Program-made: the position numbers and the translations under genes
The notes under the pieces: generated by a model
Told to the model about the DNA's origin: nothing
What the model saw: the letters and a program-made list of their open reading frames with translations, nothing else
Database searches by the model: none
In this document: positions 54,031 to 62,672 of the stretch, piece after piece
How positions within the stretch are numbered: position 1 is the stretch's first letter
How the letters are laid out: each line of letters begins with the position of its first letter
DNA from: an uncultured Erythrobacter sp.
GTDB taxonomy: Bacteria; Pseudomonadota; Alphaproteobacteria; Sphingomonadales; Sphingomonadaceae
Assembly (NCBI GenBank): GCA_947501215.1
Contig: CANMUS010000004.1
Span: forward strand, 124,001-188,000
Direction of reading: 5' to 3'
DNA length: 64,000 bases

Positions 54031-54800
54031 CCGTCCGCATCCGCGTCATTCCCTGCCTGGACGTCGCCGATGGGCGCGTGGTGAAGGGCGTCAATTTCGT
54101 CGATCTCAAGGATGCGGGCGACCCGGTGGAGCAAGCGCAGGCCTATGACCGCGCCGGTGCCGACGAGCTGTGTTTCCTCGATATCTCCGCCAGCCACGAG
54201 GGGCGCGGAACGCTGCTCGACATGGTGCGGCGAACGGCGGCGGTCTGCTTCATGCCACTGACCGTCGGCGGCGGGGTGCGCAGCGTGGAGGATGCGCGTG
54301 CACTCTTGCTGGCCGGCGCAGACAAGGTCGCGATCAATTCGGCTGCGGTCTCGCGGCCCGAACTGGTACGCGAAATCGCCGAGAAATTCGGCAGCCAATG
54401 CGTCGTCGCCAGCGTCGATGCGCGGGCACGTACCGAGGGCGAAGGCTTTCGCGGCTGGGAAATCTTCACTCACGGAGGCCGCAAGCCGACCGGGATCGAC
54501 GCCATCGAGCATGCCGAGCGTCTGGCAGAGTTTGGCGCGGGCGAGTTGCTGGTCACCTCGATGGACGGCGACGGGACCAAGGCGGGCTACGATCTCGAAC
54601 TGACCCGCGCGATCGCCGACAGCGTCTCGATCCCCGTGATCGCCAGCGGCGGCGTCGGCACGCTCGACCATCTGGTAGAAGGCGTGACCATAGGGCATGC
54701 GAGCGCGGTCCTTGCCGCATCGATCTTCCATTTCGGCGAGCATACCGTGGCCGAGGCTCACGCGGCGTTGCGCGCAGCGGGCTTGCCCGCCCGCGGTTGA
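54027..54800 (+). CDS. hisF: Imidazole glycerol phosphate synthase, cyclase subunit
   Basis: A 257-residue barrel enzyme. [20 protein letters not shown] (catalytic Asp), [40 protein letters not shown] and [20 protein letters not shown]. The ATG at 54027 follows TTGGTT; works with HisH. Confidence 0.97.
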   Translation: MTVRIRVIPCLDVADGRVVKGVNFVDLKDAGDPVEQAQAYDRAGADELCFLDISASHEGRGTLLDMVRRTAAVCFMPLTVGGGVRSVEDARALLLAGADKVAINSAAVSRPELVREIAEKFGSQCVVASVDARARTEGEGFRGWEIFTHGGRKPTGIDAIEHAERLAEFGAGELLVTSMDGDGTKAGYDLELTRAIADSVSIPVIASGGVGTLDHLVEGVTIGHASAVLAASIFHFGEHTVAEAHAALRAAGLPARG

Positions 54801-54818
54801 ACGCACAAGAAGGCGCCC

Positions 54819-55133
54819 ATGGACACGCTGACCCGTCTCGAAACCACCATCGCGAACCGCCGCGAGGCCGATCCCGACACCAGCTATGTCGCGCAGCTCA
54901 ACCATCGTGGGCTGCCCATCATGGCCCGCAAGCTGGGCGAGGAAGCGGTGGAAGCCTGCGTCGCGGCGCTCAGCGGCAGCCGCGAAGAGCTGGTCGGCGA
55001 GGCAGCGGACGTGCTCTTCCACCTCATGGTCCTGCTCGGTGCGAAGGACGTAACTTTGGCCGAAGTGCTGGCCGAACTCGACCGGCGCGAGGGGACCAGC
55101 GGTATCGACGAGAAGAATTCGAGGAGCGCGTAA
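54819..55133 (+). CDS. hisE: Phosphoribosyl-ATP pyrophosphatase
   Basis: A 104-residue all-helical NTP-pyrophosphohydrolase with IMARKLGEEAVEACVAALSG and ELVGEAADVLFHLMVLLG (metal-binding E/D). Second step of histidine synthesis. The stop overlaps the HIT gene start (TAATG). Confidence 0.95.
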   Translation: MDTLTRLETTIANRREADPDTSYVAQLNHRGLPIMARKLGEEAVEACVAALSGSREELVGEAADVLFHLMVLLGAKDVTLAEVLAELDRREGTSGIDEKNSRSA

Positions 55134-55513
55134 TGCCGATCGACCCGACCCAGCCCTATGACGACGACAACATCTTCGCGAAGATCCTGCGCGGGGAAAT
55201 CCCCTCGAACAAAGTCTATGAAGACGAGTGGGTTTTCGCTTTCGAGGACATCAATCCGCAGGCCGAGGTCCACACGCTGGTGATCCCCAAGGGCCGCTAC
55301 GTCAGCTGGGACGATTTTAGCGCAAAGGCTTCTGCCGAGGAAATCGCAGGCTTCGTGCGCGCCGTGGGCAAGGTCGCGCGCGACAAGGATCTGGTCGAGC
55401 CTGGCTACCGCATGATGGCCAATGTCGGAGCGCATGGCGGCCAGGAAGTGCCGCATCTGCATGTGCACCTCTTCGGTGGTGAGCCGCTCGGCCCAATGAT
55501 TGCGCGAAGATAG
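55133..55513 (+). CDS. HIT-family nucleotide hydrolase
   Basis: A 126-residue protein with the HIT motif EVPHLHVHLFGG and the N-terminal NIFAKILRGEIPSNKVYEDE. Hint/PKCI-like purine nucleotide phosphoramidase. Coupled to hisE by one base. Confidence 0.93.
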   Translation: MPIDPTQPYDDDNIFAKILRGEIPSNKVYEDEWVFAFEDINPQAEVHTLVIPKGRYVSWDDFSAKASAEEIAGFVRAVGKVARDKDLVEPGYRMMANVGAHGGQEVPHLHVHLFGGEPLGPMIARR

Positions 55514-55628
55514 GCTCCCTGCTTTCGAACATTTTCACCGCCTCCATGCCTCGTTTCATCGCCGTTCATGTTCAGGAGTCGAATGCCGTCTTTGCAGCGA
55601 ATTTCCGCTGCGCTAGAGCGCCGTTCGA

Positions 55629-56081
55629 ATGCTTTTACCCAATCCCCCCGACGGCGTGATCGATGGCAGTCGCCACCTCTATGCGGTGCGCGTCTATTAT
55701 GAAGACACGGACCTGTCGGGCATCACCTATCACGCGAATTATCTGCGCTGGTTCGAGCGTGCACGCAGCGATTTGCTCCGCCGGCTGGAGATCGACCAGC
55801 GATCTGCGATCGAGGACGGGACGGGCGCCTACGCCGTGTCCGAACTCTCTCTGAAATATCTTACCCCCGCCAAACTCGATGACGATGTCACGATCGTCAC
55901 CACTTGCACGCAGATGCGCGCGGCCTCGTGCCGCATGCACCAGCGGGCGTTACGCGGGGATGATTTGCTGGCCGAGGCACATTTGCGCGTCGGCTTCGTT
56001 TCACCCGAGGGTCGGCCCGTGCGCCAACCCGAAGAATGGCGCGCGGCTTTTGCGCGTTTCGGTATCCAAGAGGGCGAATGA
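55629..56081 (+). CDS. ybgC: Tol-Pal-associated acyl-CoA thioesterase
   Basis: A 150-residue hot-dog thioesterase. VRVYYEDTDLSGITYHANYL with catalytic Asp, then RWFERARSDLLRRLEID, as in YbgC. First gene of the envelope operon; the next start overlaps its stop (ATGA). Confidence 0.93.
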   Translation: MLLPNPPDGVIDGSRHLYAVRVYYEDTDLSGITYHANYLRWFERARSDLLRRLEIDQRSAIEDGTGAYAVSELSLKYLTPAKLDDDVTIVTTCTQMRAASCRMHQRALRGDDLLAEAHLRVGFVSPEGRPVRQPEEWRAAFARFGIQEGE

Positions 56082-56776
56082 CCACACTTTCCATGCTTGC
56101 AGCCGCTGCCCCGACGCGGCTCGATCCGATCGAATTGTTTCTCGATGCGGACATCGTCGTCCAGCTGGTCATGGCGGGCCTCTTGCTCGCCAGCATCTGG
56201 GTCTGGATGATCATCGTCAGCTTCAGCCTGCGCATGGCGCGCACCCGCAAGCGCACGATCGCCTACGAAAGCGAGTTCTGGCAGGCGGACAATTTTGATC
56301 GCTTCATGTCCGAACGTGGCAACAAGGATATTCCCGCCGCTCGCGTCGCGCAGGCAGCGGTCAGCGAATGGCGCAAGTCGACCAAGGGCGAGGTGCGCGA
56401 CAAGGAGGCGCTGCGCGACCGCATCGGCGTGGCGATGGACAGCCAGATCGCGCTGGAGGCGGACGAGATCGCCGAACGGCTCAACTTCCTCGCCACGGTC
56501 GGCTCGGTCGCGCCCTTCGTCGGCCTGTTCGGTACCGTCTGGGGGATCATGAACAGCTTCTTCCAGATCGGTGCTCAGGAGAGCAGCTCGCTCGCCGTGG
56601 TCGCTCCGGGTATCTCCGAGGCACTATTCGCGACCGCAATCGGCCTGTTCGCCGCCATTCCCGCGGTGATCGCCTATAACCGCTTCAGCCACCGGGTGGA
56701 CCGCTACGAAGCGCGGCTGCAGCGCTTTGCGGACAAGCTGTCCGCGACATTCAGCCGCCAGCTGGAGCAAAGGTAA
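56078..56776 (+). CDS. tolQ: Tol-Pal system proton-channel subunit TolQ
   Basis: A 232-residue inner-membrane protein with three helices: near residues 25-48, and the pair [20 protein letters not shown] and [20 protein letters not shown]. Works with TolR using the proton gradient. Confidence 0.94.
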   Translation: MTTLSMLAAAAPTRLDPIELFLDADIVVQLVMAGLLLASIWVWMIIVSFSLRMARTRKRTIAYESEFWQADNFDRFMSERGNKDIPAARVAQAAVSEWRKSTKGEVRDKEALRDRIGVAMDSQIALEADEIAERLNFLATVGSVAPFVGLFGTVWGIMNSFFQIGAQESSSLAVVAPGISEALFATAIGLFAAIPAVIAYNRFSHRVDRYEARLQRFADKLSATFSRQLEQR

Positions 56777-57259
56777 ATGGCGATAAGCCTTGCCTCGGGC
56801 GGACGCCGCCGCGTCAGGCGGCGCGGGCGCGGCGGTCGTCGCCCGATGTCCGAAATCAACGTCACGCCCTTTGTCGACGTCATGTTGGTGCTGCTGATCA
56901 TCTTCATGGTGACCGCGCCGCTGCTGACCGCTGGGGTGCCGATCAACTTGCCCGACAGCCGTGCCGATTCGCTGCCACAGGAGGCGCAGCAGGTTACGAT
57001 CAGCATCGACGAGGGCGGCTATGTCTATATCGACGACGCGCAGGTCGCGGTCGGCGGCTTGCCGCAGGCGCTCGAGAATATTCCGCGCACGGACGACGGC
57101 CCGGATATCACCCTGCGGGCCGATCGCGGACTGGATTACGGGCGTGTGATGGCGGTGATGGGCGAACTCAATCGCGCCGGGCTCAACCGCATCGCGCTGG
57201 TGACGAACGGCGGCCAGGTCTCCGCCCCGGTCAACAACGGTTCATCGACGGAGGAATAG
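56777..57259 (+). CDS. tolR: Tol-Pal system protein TolR (ExbD-like)
   Basis: A 160-residue protein with a basic start, one helix and the proton-channel Asp in [20 protein letters not shown]. The periplasmic domain has [20 protein letters not shown]. Directly follows tolQ. Confidence 0.94.
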   Translation: MAISLASGGRRRVRRRGRGGRRPMSEINVTPFVDVMLVLLIIFMVTAPLLTAGVPINLPDSRADSLPQEAQQVTISIDEGGYVYIDDAQVAVGGLPQALENIPRTDDGPDITLRADRGLDYGRVMAVMGELNRAGLNRIALVTNGGQVSAPVNNGSSTEE

Positions 57260-57262
57260 CCG

Positions 57263-58081
57263 GTGAGCATGGGAAACACCGCCTTCCGCAGCGAGGAGAA
57301 GACCGGGCTACTGGTCGCGCTCATCCTGCATCTGGCGCTGTTTGCTGGCCTGTTTGTGCAGGGCTTGCTCCCGGCGCCGACCTTCGAGCCGGTCGAGCGC
57401 ATGACCGTCAGCCTGGCCGAGGATGTCGGGCTGGAGGCGACCGCGCCCGATCCGGTGCCCGAAAGTCGCGCCGCAGTCGCGCCGACATTGTCGGATAGTC
57501 CGGCCCCGCCGCTAGTCGAGCCGGTCGCGCCGCCAGTCCCGCGTCAGGTCACGCCGCCGGTCCCGCGCGTGCAATCACCCGTCCCCGCGCCGCGCGCCCA
57601 GCCGCGCGAGGCTCCGCGCCGGGAGCCGCAGCGCACGCAGACGCAGCCGCGCAGCAGCGAACGCAGCGGTGGCTCGCGCCTGGGCGACAATTTCCTCGAC
57701 GGCGCCGGTGCCAGCACCACGACCAGCGAGACTCGCGTTCCCGCTTCGCAGATCGGGGCAAGCGCGAAGGCTTCGATCGTGCAGGCAATCGCCCGTCAAG
57801 TGCGCCCGCACTGGCAGGGCAAGGCGCCGTCCGGTGCCGACGCCGAACTGCTCGTCTCCGTCCTCGCCTTCGATCTCAATCCCGACGGCTCGCTGGCGGG
57901 TCGCCCGCGCGTCGTCTCACAGGATGGCGTGACCCCGGCCAACGAAGCCCAGAAGGGCCGCCACGCCGAGGTCGCCATCCGCGCCGTCCAACTCGCCGCG
58001 CCCTTCGATCTCCCGCCCGAATATTACAATGCGTGGAAGTCCATCCGCGGCGCCCGCTTCGACAGGAACTTGTCCCGATGA
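57263..58081 (+). CDS. tolA: TolA-like periplasm-spanning protein
   Basis: A 272-residue protein: an N-terminal helix (TGLLVALILHLALFAGLFVQ), a Pro/Arg/Ala-rich middle (about residues 60-135), and a C-terminal globular domain (SIVQAIARQVRPHWQGKAPS and ISPDGSLAGRPRV-type strand). It lacks the long Ala/Lys/Glu coiled coil of enterobacterial TolA and uses a Pro-rich spacer instead. Starts with a GTG; an ATG at 57269 is an alternative. Overlaps tolB by four bases. Confidence 0.86.
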   Translation: MSMGNTAFRSEEKTGLLVALILHLALFAGLFVQGLLPAPTFEPVERMTVSLAEDVGLEATAPDPVPESRAAVAPTLSDSPAPPLVEPVAPPVPRQVTPPVPRVQSPVPAPRAQPREAPRREPQRTQTQPRSSERSGGSRLGDNFLDGAGASTTTSETRVPASQIGASAKASIVQAIARQVRPHWQGKAPSGADAELLVSVLAFDLNPDGSLAGRPRVVSQDGVTPANEAQKGRHAEVAIRAVQLAAPFDLPPEYYNAWKSIRGARFDRNLSR

Positions 58082-59469
58082 AACAGCTCTTCATTTTCGC
58101 CACCGCTCTCGTCGCCGCCCCGCTCGCGGCGCAGAACGAGGATCTCGGCCAGCCCATTCAGGAGGGCGGCGAGGTCGAAACCGTCATGGAGGCGGAGGAT
58201 GGCGAAGGGCTGACCTTCACCATCACCGACGAAACCGCGCTGGAAGACTTGGGCATCGCCATTCCCGGCTTCGCGACCGATGCCGATGTCGCAACGCCGG
58301 CCAACCAGAACGGCACGGCTGCGCTGGGCAAGGAACTCGCCCGTGTCATCACCGCCGACCTGCGAAACAACGGCCTGTTCAAACCTACCGGCCCCGATGC
58401 GCTGCCGCAGCCGAGCTTCCCGGAAATCAACGCCCCCAACTGGCCGACCTGGTCCAATCGCGGGGCGGAAATGCTGGTGCATGGCTATGTCCGTGCGCGA
58501 AGCGACAACCGGCTGACGGTCGGCTGCTATCTATACGACATGGCGCTGCAGCAGCAACTGGTCCGCGAAGGCTGGATCGTGGAGCCGGCCGACTGGCGGC
58601 GCGCGGCGCACAAATGCGCCGACCTCGTCTATTCGCGCCTGACCGGCGAAAGTCCGTTCTTCGACAGCCGCATCGCCTATATCGCCGAAACGGGGCCGAA
58701 GGATAATCGCACCAAGCGGCTCGCGATCATGGACAGCGACGGGGCCAACCACCGCTTCATCACCACCGGCCGCTCGACTGCGCTGACGCCGCGCTATTCG
58801 CCCGATTACAAGAAGCTGTCCTACCTCAGCTATGTCGACGGCAATCCGCGCATCTACGTCTACGACATCGGCACCGGTCGCCAGACGCTGGTGACGCAGA
58901 GCGACAATCCGACCTTCGCCCCGCGCTGGAGCCCCGACGGGCGCTACATCCTCTATTCGATGGCGGTGAACGGCAATACGGACATCTATCGCGTGCCGAG
59001 CACGGGGGGCACGCCGCAGCGGCTTACCGATGCGCCGGGTATCGACATCGGCGGTTCCTACTCGCCCGACGGCAGCCGCATCGTCTTCGAAAGCGACCGG
59101 TCTGGCGGGCAGCAGTGCTACGTCATGAATTCCGACGGATCGAACCCGCGCCGGATCAGCTTTTTCGGTGGGCGCTGCGCGACGCCGGAGTGGAGCCCGC
59201 GCGGCGACCAGATCGCGTTCACCAACTCGAGCAGCTTCAATGTCGGTGTCATGACACCATCGGGCGGCAGCGTACGCATTCTGACCCGCGGCTGGCAGGA
59301 CGAGGCACCGACCTGGGCGCCCAACGGCCGCATCATCCAGTTCTTCCGCACCGAGCGGAACAGCGGCAAGGCTGGCCTGTGGCAGGTCGATTTGACCGGC
59401 GAGAACGAACGCCGCCTGCCGACCCCGGTAGACGGGTCTGATCCGGCCTGGGGACCGATCCTGCCGTAA
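58078..59469 (+). CDS. tolB: Tol-Pal system periplasmic protein TolB
   Basis: A 463-residue secreted protein. Signal peptide (LVAAPLAAQ), N-terminal domain (VITADLRNNGLFKPTGPDAL), then a beta-propeller with WD-like repeats (RYSPDYKKLSYLSYVDGNPR, RWSPDGRYILYSMAVNGNTD, SYSPDGSRIVFESDRSG). Interacts with Pal. The ATG overlaps tolA's stop. Confidence 0.97.
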   Translation: MKQLFIFATALVAAPLAAQNEDLGQPIQEGGEVETVMEAEDGEGLTFTITDETALEDLGIAIPGFATDADVATPANQNGTAALGKELARVITADLRNNGLFKPTGPDALPQPSFPEINAPNWPTWSNRGAEMLVHGYVRARSDNRLTVGCYLYDMALQQQLVREGWIVEPADWRRAAHKCADLVYSRLTGESPFFDSRIAYIAETGPKDNRTKRLAIMDSDGANHRFITTGRSTALTPRYSPDYKKLSYLSYVDGNPRIYVYDIGTGRQTLVTQSDNPTFAPRWSPDGRYILYSMAVNGNTDIYRVPSTGGTPQRLTDAPGIDIGGSYSPDGSRIVFESDRSGGQQCYVMNSDGSNPRRISFFGGRCATPEWSPRGDQIAFTNSSSFNVGVMTPSGGSVRILTRGWQDEAPTWAPNGRIIQFFRTERNSGKAGLWQVDLTGENERRLPTPVDGSDPAWGPILP

Positions 59470-59549
59470 GAGCATTGAGAGTCCCATGGGGACGGCACCC
59501 AAGGGGGCCCGACAAACTTTACCACGCTGTTTGAAAAGGGGACAGCACT

Positions 59550-60059
59550 ATGAATACCCGTGTTGCAACAGGATTGATGCTCGCTTCGACTATCGCTCTG
59601 GCGGCCTGCCAGAAGAAGGCACCTGAAGAACTGCCGCCACCGCCGACGCAGACTGCGACGCCTACTCCGAGCGCGCCGACTGGCCCGACCGTGGGCTCGC
59701 AGCAGCACTTCACCGATGCCGTGGGCGTCGCCAATACGGTCGTCTATTTCGATACCGACCAATACAATATCGACGCGGAAGATTCGGCCAAGCTGCAGGT
59801 GCAGGGCCAGTATTTCAGCCAGTATCCGCAGCTCAACTTCACGGTCGAAGGCCATGCCGACGAACGCGGCACGCGCGAATACAACCTCGCGCTGGGCGAG
59901 CGGCGCGCCAACGCGGCGAAGAACTATCTCGTCTCGATCGGCATTCCGGCCAACCGCATCCGCACGGTCAGCTACGGCAAGGAACGCCCGGTCGCGCTCG
60001 GTTCGAACGAGTCCGCCTGGGCGCAGAACCGCCGCGCCGCGACCGTCGTCATCAACTGA
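59550..60059 (+). CDS. pal: Peptidoglycan-associated lipoprotein
   Basis: A 169-residue outer-membrane lipoprotein. Lipobox ALAAC, Pro/Thr linker, then an OmpA-like domain with NFTVEGHADERGTREYNLAL and GERRANAAKNYLVS. A hairpin terminator follows. Confidence 0.97.
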   Translation: MNTRVATGLMLASTIALAACQKKAPEELPPPPTQTATPTPSAPTGPTVGSQQHFTDAVGVANTVVYFDTDQYNIDAEDSAKLQVQGQYFSQYPQLNFTVEGHADERGTREYNLALGERRANAAKNYLVSIGIPANRIRTVSYGKERPVALGSNESAWAQNRRAATVVIN

Positions 60060-60071
60060 CCTCTGAAATTG

Positions 60072-60102
60072 GAAGGGCTCCCGTCATGGATGGGAGCCCT
60101 TC
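60072..60102 (+). terminator. Hairpin terminator after pal
   Basis: GAAGGGCTCCC (60072-60082) pairs with GGGAGCCCTTC (60092-60102), loop of 9 bases, perfect 11-base stem. No strong T run follows. It closes the tol-pal unit. Confidence 0.75.
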
Positions 60103-60131
60103 ACGCAGTCGCAACACTCGGGAGGGACAGG

Positions 60132-60284
60132 TCAGCGACCGATCGAAAGTCCGATCAGCGGGGCATTGCCGGAAAGAGTCCGGGCCGGCGCATCGACATT
60201 CGGTCCGCCTGTCGCGAGCGCGATGACGAGCACCGCCATCAGGGCGGTGCTGATCTGGGCCGACAGGGTCAGTTGCTTGCTCAT
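60132..60284 (-). CDS. Small hypothetical membrane-anchored protein
   Basis: A 50-residue protein from the ATG at 60284 (GAAGAGAGC site). One hydrophobic helix (ISTALMAVLVIALATGG) and a short outer tail. The frame extends upstream to 60371. No family recognised. Confidence 0.5.
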   Translation of the reverse strand: MSKQLTLSAQISTALMAVLVIALATGGPNVDAPARTLSGNAPLIGLSIGR

Positions 60285-60441
60285 GCTCTCTTCTCTCGGG
60301 GGGGTCTGTTGCAGGCGCGGGTTAACAAACCCTACCGCAACGCAACATTTCATATTGAAACCGGTTCCCACATCCTTGCCTCATCCGCCACGACGCCTAG
60401 ATTGACCGCCATGCTTTCCCGACGAACGACATTCCGCCTCC

Positions 60442-60975
60442 ATGCCTAAGGCGCGGCGATCCAACGACTGGGGGTTTCCCAGATGGCGCGGCTACGGCTC
60501 CTCGCGCGAGGCGACCAATGTCCGGATATGCGACCGGCATGGCTGTGACGAGCCGGGCGATTGCCCTGCGCCCAAGGCGCCGAACAGCCCGGAACGCTGG
60601 ATGTTCTGCCAGCGCCATGCAGCCGAATACAACCAGAAGTGGGATTATTTCGAAGGCCTCGATAAGGCCGAAAAGGAACAGCGCGCCAAGGCGGAGCGTA
60701 GCGAGAATGCCGGCTATGCCGAGGCTCAGCACTATGGCTGGGGCGGCAGCGGCGACGGCTCGCGCAGCGCGGACGAGATGCGTGCGCTCGACATCCTCGA
60801 ACTCGAGGTCGATGCCGATTTCGCCACGATCAAAAAGGCTTGGCGCGAAAAGGCCAAGACCGTGCATCCCGATGTGAAGCCCGGCGACGCCGAAGCAGCA
60901 GCCGAATTCCAGAAGCTGCAGGTAGCTTACGAAGTTCTGAAGGTCGCGGAAGAACGCCGCGCGTGGAAGGGCTGA
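60442..60975 (+). CDS. DnaJ-domain protein with Cys/His N-terminus
   Basis: A 177-residue protein. The N-terminal half holds a Cys/His cluster (VRICDRHGCDEPGDCPAPKA, then WMFCQRHAAEYN) that looks zinc-binding. The C-terminal half is a J domain with the HPD motif (AKTVHPDVKPGDAEAAAEFQ). A co-chaperone-like protein for an Hsp70; target unknown. Confidence 0.88.
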   Translation: MPKARRSNDWGFPRWRGYGSSREATNVRICDRHGCDEPGDCPAPKAPNSPERWMFCQRHAAEYNQKWDYFEGLDKAEKEQRAKAERSENAGYAEAQHYGWGGSGDGSRSADEMRALDILELEVDADFATIKKAWREKAKTVHPDVKPGDAEAAAEFQKLQVAYEVLKVAEERRAWKG

Positions 60976-60985
60976 AGCGCGCCGA

Positions 60986-61777
60986 CTAGGTTTTGCGGGT
61001 ATTGATGGCCGCAGGCGGATTGTCGTTCCACCAGGGGACATCGGAATAGGGCCTGACATCCACCTCGTGGGTCCAGCAATTGCGCGGTTGGTGAGCCAGA
61101 TGCCAGTAGGTTTCGGCTAGCGCGGCGGGATCGATTACACCGTCTTCACCCTTCGCATGCTTGTAGGCCTCGAAGCGGTCCCCGAGCAATTTGCCGAGCG
61201 TGTCCGGAGCATCGACCGATCCGTCTACGACCACGTGAGCAAGATGGACGCCTTGCGGCGCGAATTCCGCATTGAGCGTCTGGCATAGCATGCGCCGCCC
61301 GCCCATTGCCGCTGCGTGGCTGTGTTGCCCGGCGTTGCCGCGAACGGCTGCCGTGGAGGAAGTAACGAGGATCGCGCCGCTTCTGCGCGCGGCCATTCGG
61401 GGAGCAAGCGTATGCGCCAGCCGGAAAAGGCCGAAGCACCCTAGTCTCCAGCCAAGTTCGAAGGTTCTAACCGGTGTTTGCTCCAAGGCGCGATTGCCGA
61501 TCTGAGCGCCGAGATTGTAGAGCGCGCACTCGATCGGGCCGAAGTCGGCCTCGGTAGCCTCGACCAGATCCTCGATGCTCCCGTCCGCCGCTGCGTCGAT
61601 CAGACGCCCCGTCGCTTTGCCGCCCGCGCTTTCGATTTGCGTCACTAGACGGGCAAGCCCTTCCTCGTCGGATCGACGAGCCAGCACGACGTGATAGCCG
61701 CCCTCTGCGAACCGCTTGGCGGCGTGGCCGCCGATCCCGGCCCCCGCTCCGATAACCAGGAAAACCTTTTTATCCAT
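60986..61777 (-). CDS. SDR-fold protein without catalytic Tyr
   Basis: A 263-residue protein. The cofactor loop VIGAGAGIGGHAAKRFAEGG is near-canonical, but where active SDRs have YxxxK, this reads HSHAAAMGGRRML, so Tyr and Lys are missing. The Ser of SSTAAVRGNAG is kept. It may bind NAD(P) without usual chemistry. The ATG at 61777 overlaps the end of the ATP-grasp gene. Confidence 0.82.
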   Translation of the reverse strand: MDKKVFLVIGAGAGIGGHAAKRFAEGGYHVVLARRSDEEGLARLVTQIESAGGKATGRLIDAAADGSIEDLVEATEADFGPIECALYNLGAQIGNRALEQTPVRTFELGWRLGCFGLFRLAHTLAPRMAARRSGAILVTSSTAAVRGNAGQHSHAAAMGGRRMLCQTLNAEFAPQGVHLAHVVVDGSVDAPDTLGKLLGDRFEAYKHAKGEDGVIDPAALAETYWHLAHQPRNCWTHEVDVRPYSDVPWWNDNPPAAINTRKT

Positions 61778-62672
61778 TCTTGTCACTCCCAAGCCGCTTC
61801 AGGATAGCATCGGCAACCTTTTCGCCCAACTCCGGGCCCTGCTCTGGATAGAGATAGGGCTCGATCATTTCCGCCTCCATCAGTGCCAGTTCGCCCGACG
61901 GCAGTCGCGCCATATCGATCCGGCAGTAGAGCGGCGCGGGGAGGGGCAATGCGGCGACCACCGCTTGCGCCGTGGTAAGATCGTCTGCGCTGGGCGTGTA
62001 GCCCGTTTCGTATCCGCCATAGAGCGACTGGATGCGATATTCACCCTCGGCCGCGCGCTTGAGGACGCCGTGGCTGAAAGCACCGTCGATGAAGAGGAAG
62101 GTATATTCGCCCTCTTCGGTCACGCTCGGCAGGAAAGGCTGGATCATGCAGCGGTGACCCATCCGCCAGTCGGGCTCGGGCATGGCATCGGCGGCAAAAC
62201 GGAACTGGTCAAGGCCGCCCGCTCCGATGCGCCGCTTGACGACCACGGATGGCGTATCGAACATGTCCATCGCCGCGCCGACGTCGCCTGCATCCGCATC
62301 CATGTAATAGGCGGTCGGCACGATGGTGGCGCCGGCCTCCTCCAGCTCGCGCAGATAGCCCTTGTCCGCGTTCCACCGCACGATCTCGGGCCGATTGCAG
62401 ACTTGGATGCCGCGCCCCTGTAGGGCCTCCAGCCGGGCGAGGAATTCCTCCGGATGGTCCTGGTAGTCCCATGCCGTGCCCAGCAGTACCAGCGCGAGCC
62501 CGTCGAACGCCTCGAGCGGGGCGCGCCAGTCGATCTCGACCAGCTCCAACCCCGCCGCCTTGAAGGCCGGACGCAGGGCGGCAACCTCAAGATCGTGCTC
62601 GAACGCGTCTCCCCGGCGAGGGCCATCGCCGGGGAGAGTATCTGCGCAGGCTAGAAAGCCGATCCGTTTCAG
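61770..62672 (-). CDS. ATP-grasp-domain protein (CTG start likely)
   Basis: About 300 residues. The C-terminal two thirds are ATP-grasp-like: VVVKRRIGAGGLDQFRFAAD, YTFLFIDGAFSHGVLKRAAE, YCRIDMARLPSGELALMEAE. The N-terminal Rossmann-like part begins KRIGFLACADTLPGDG. No ATG/GTG/TTG fits; the CTG at 62672 overlaps the upstream gene's stop (CTGA) like the ATGA overlaps elsewhere. Such proteins ligate amino groups to carboxylates; the substrate is unknown. Confidence 0.78.
   Translation of the reverse strand: MKRIGFLACADTLPGDGPRRGDAFEHDLEVAALRPAFKAAGLELVEIDWRAPLEAFDGLALVLLGTAWDYQDHPEEFLARLEALQGRGIQVCNRPEIVRWNADKGYLRELEEAGATIVPTAYYMDADAGDVGAAMDMFDTPSVVVKRRIGAGGLDQFRFAADAMPEPDWRMGHRCMIQPFLPSVTEEGEYTFLFIDGAFSHGVLKRAAEGEYRIQSLYGGYETGYTPSADDLTTAQAVVAALPLPAPLYCRIDMARLPSGELALMEAEMIEPYLYPEQGPELGEKVADAILKRLGSDKNG

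Noticed and set aside
59475..59495. Short palindrome GTCCCATGGGGAC after tolB
   Set aside because: Too short and without a T run to be called a terminator; tolB and pal are probably one unit.
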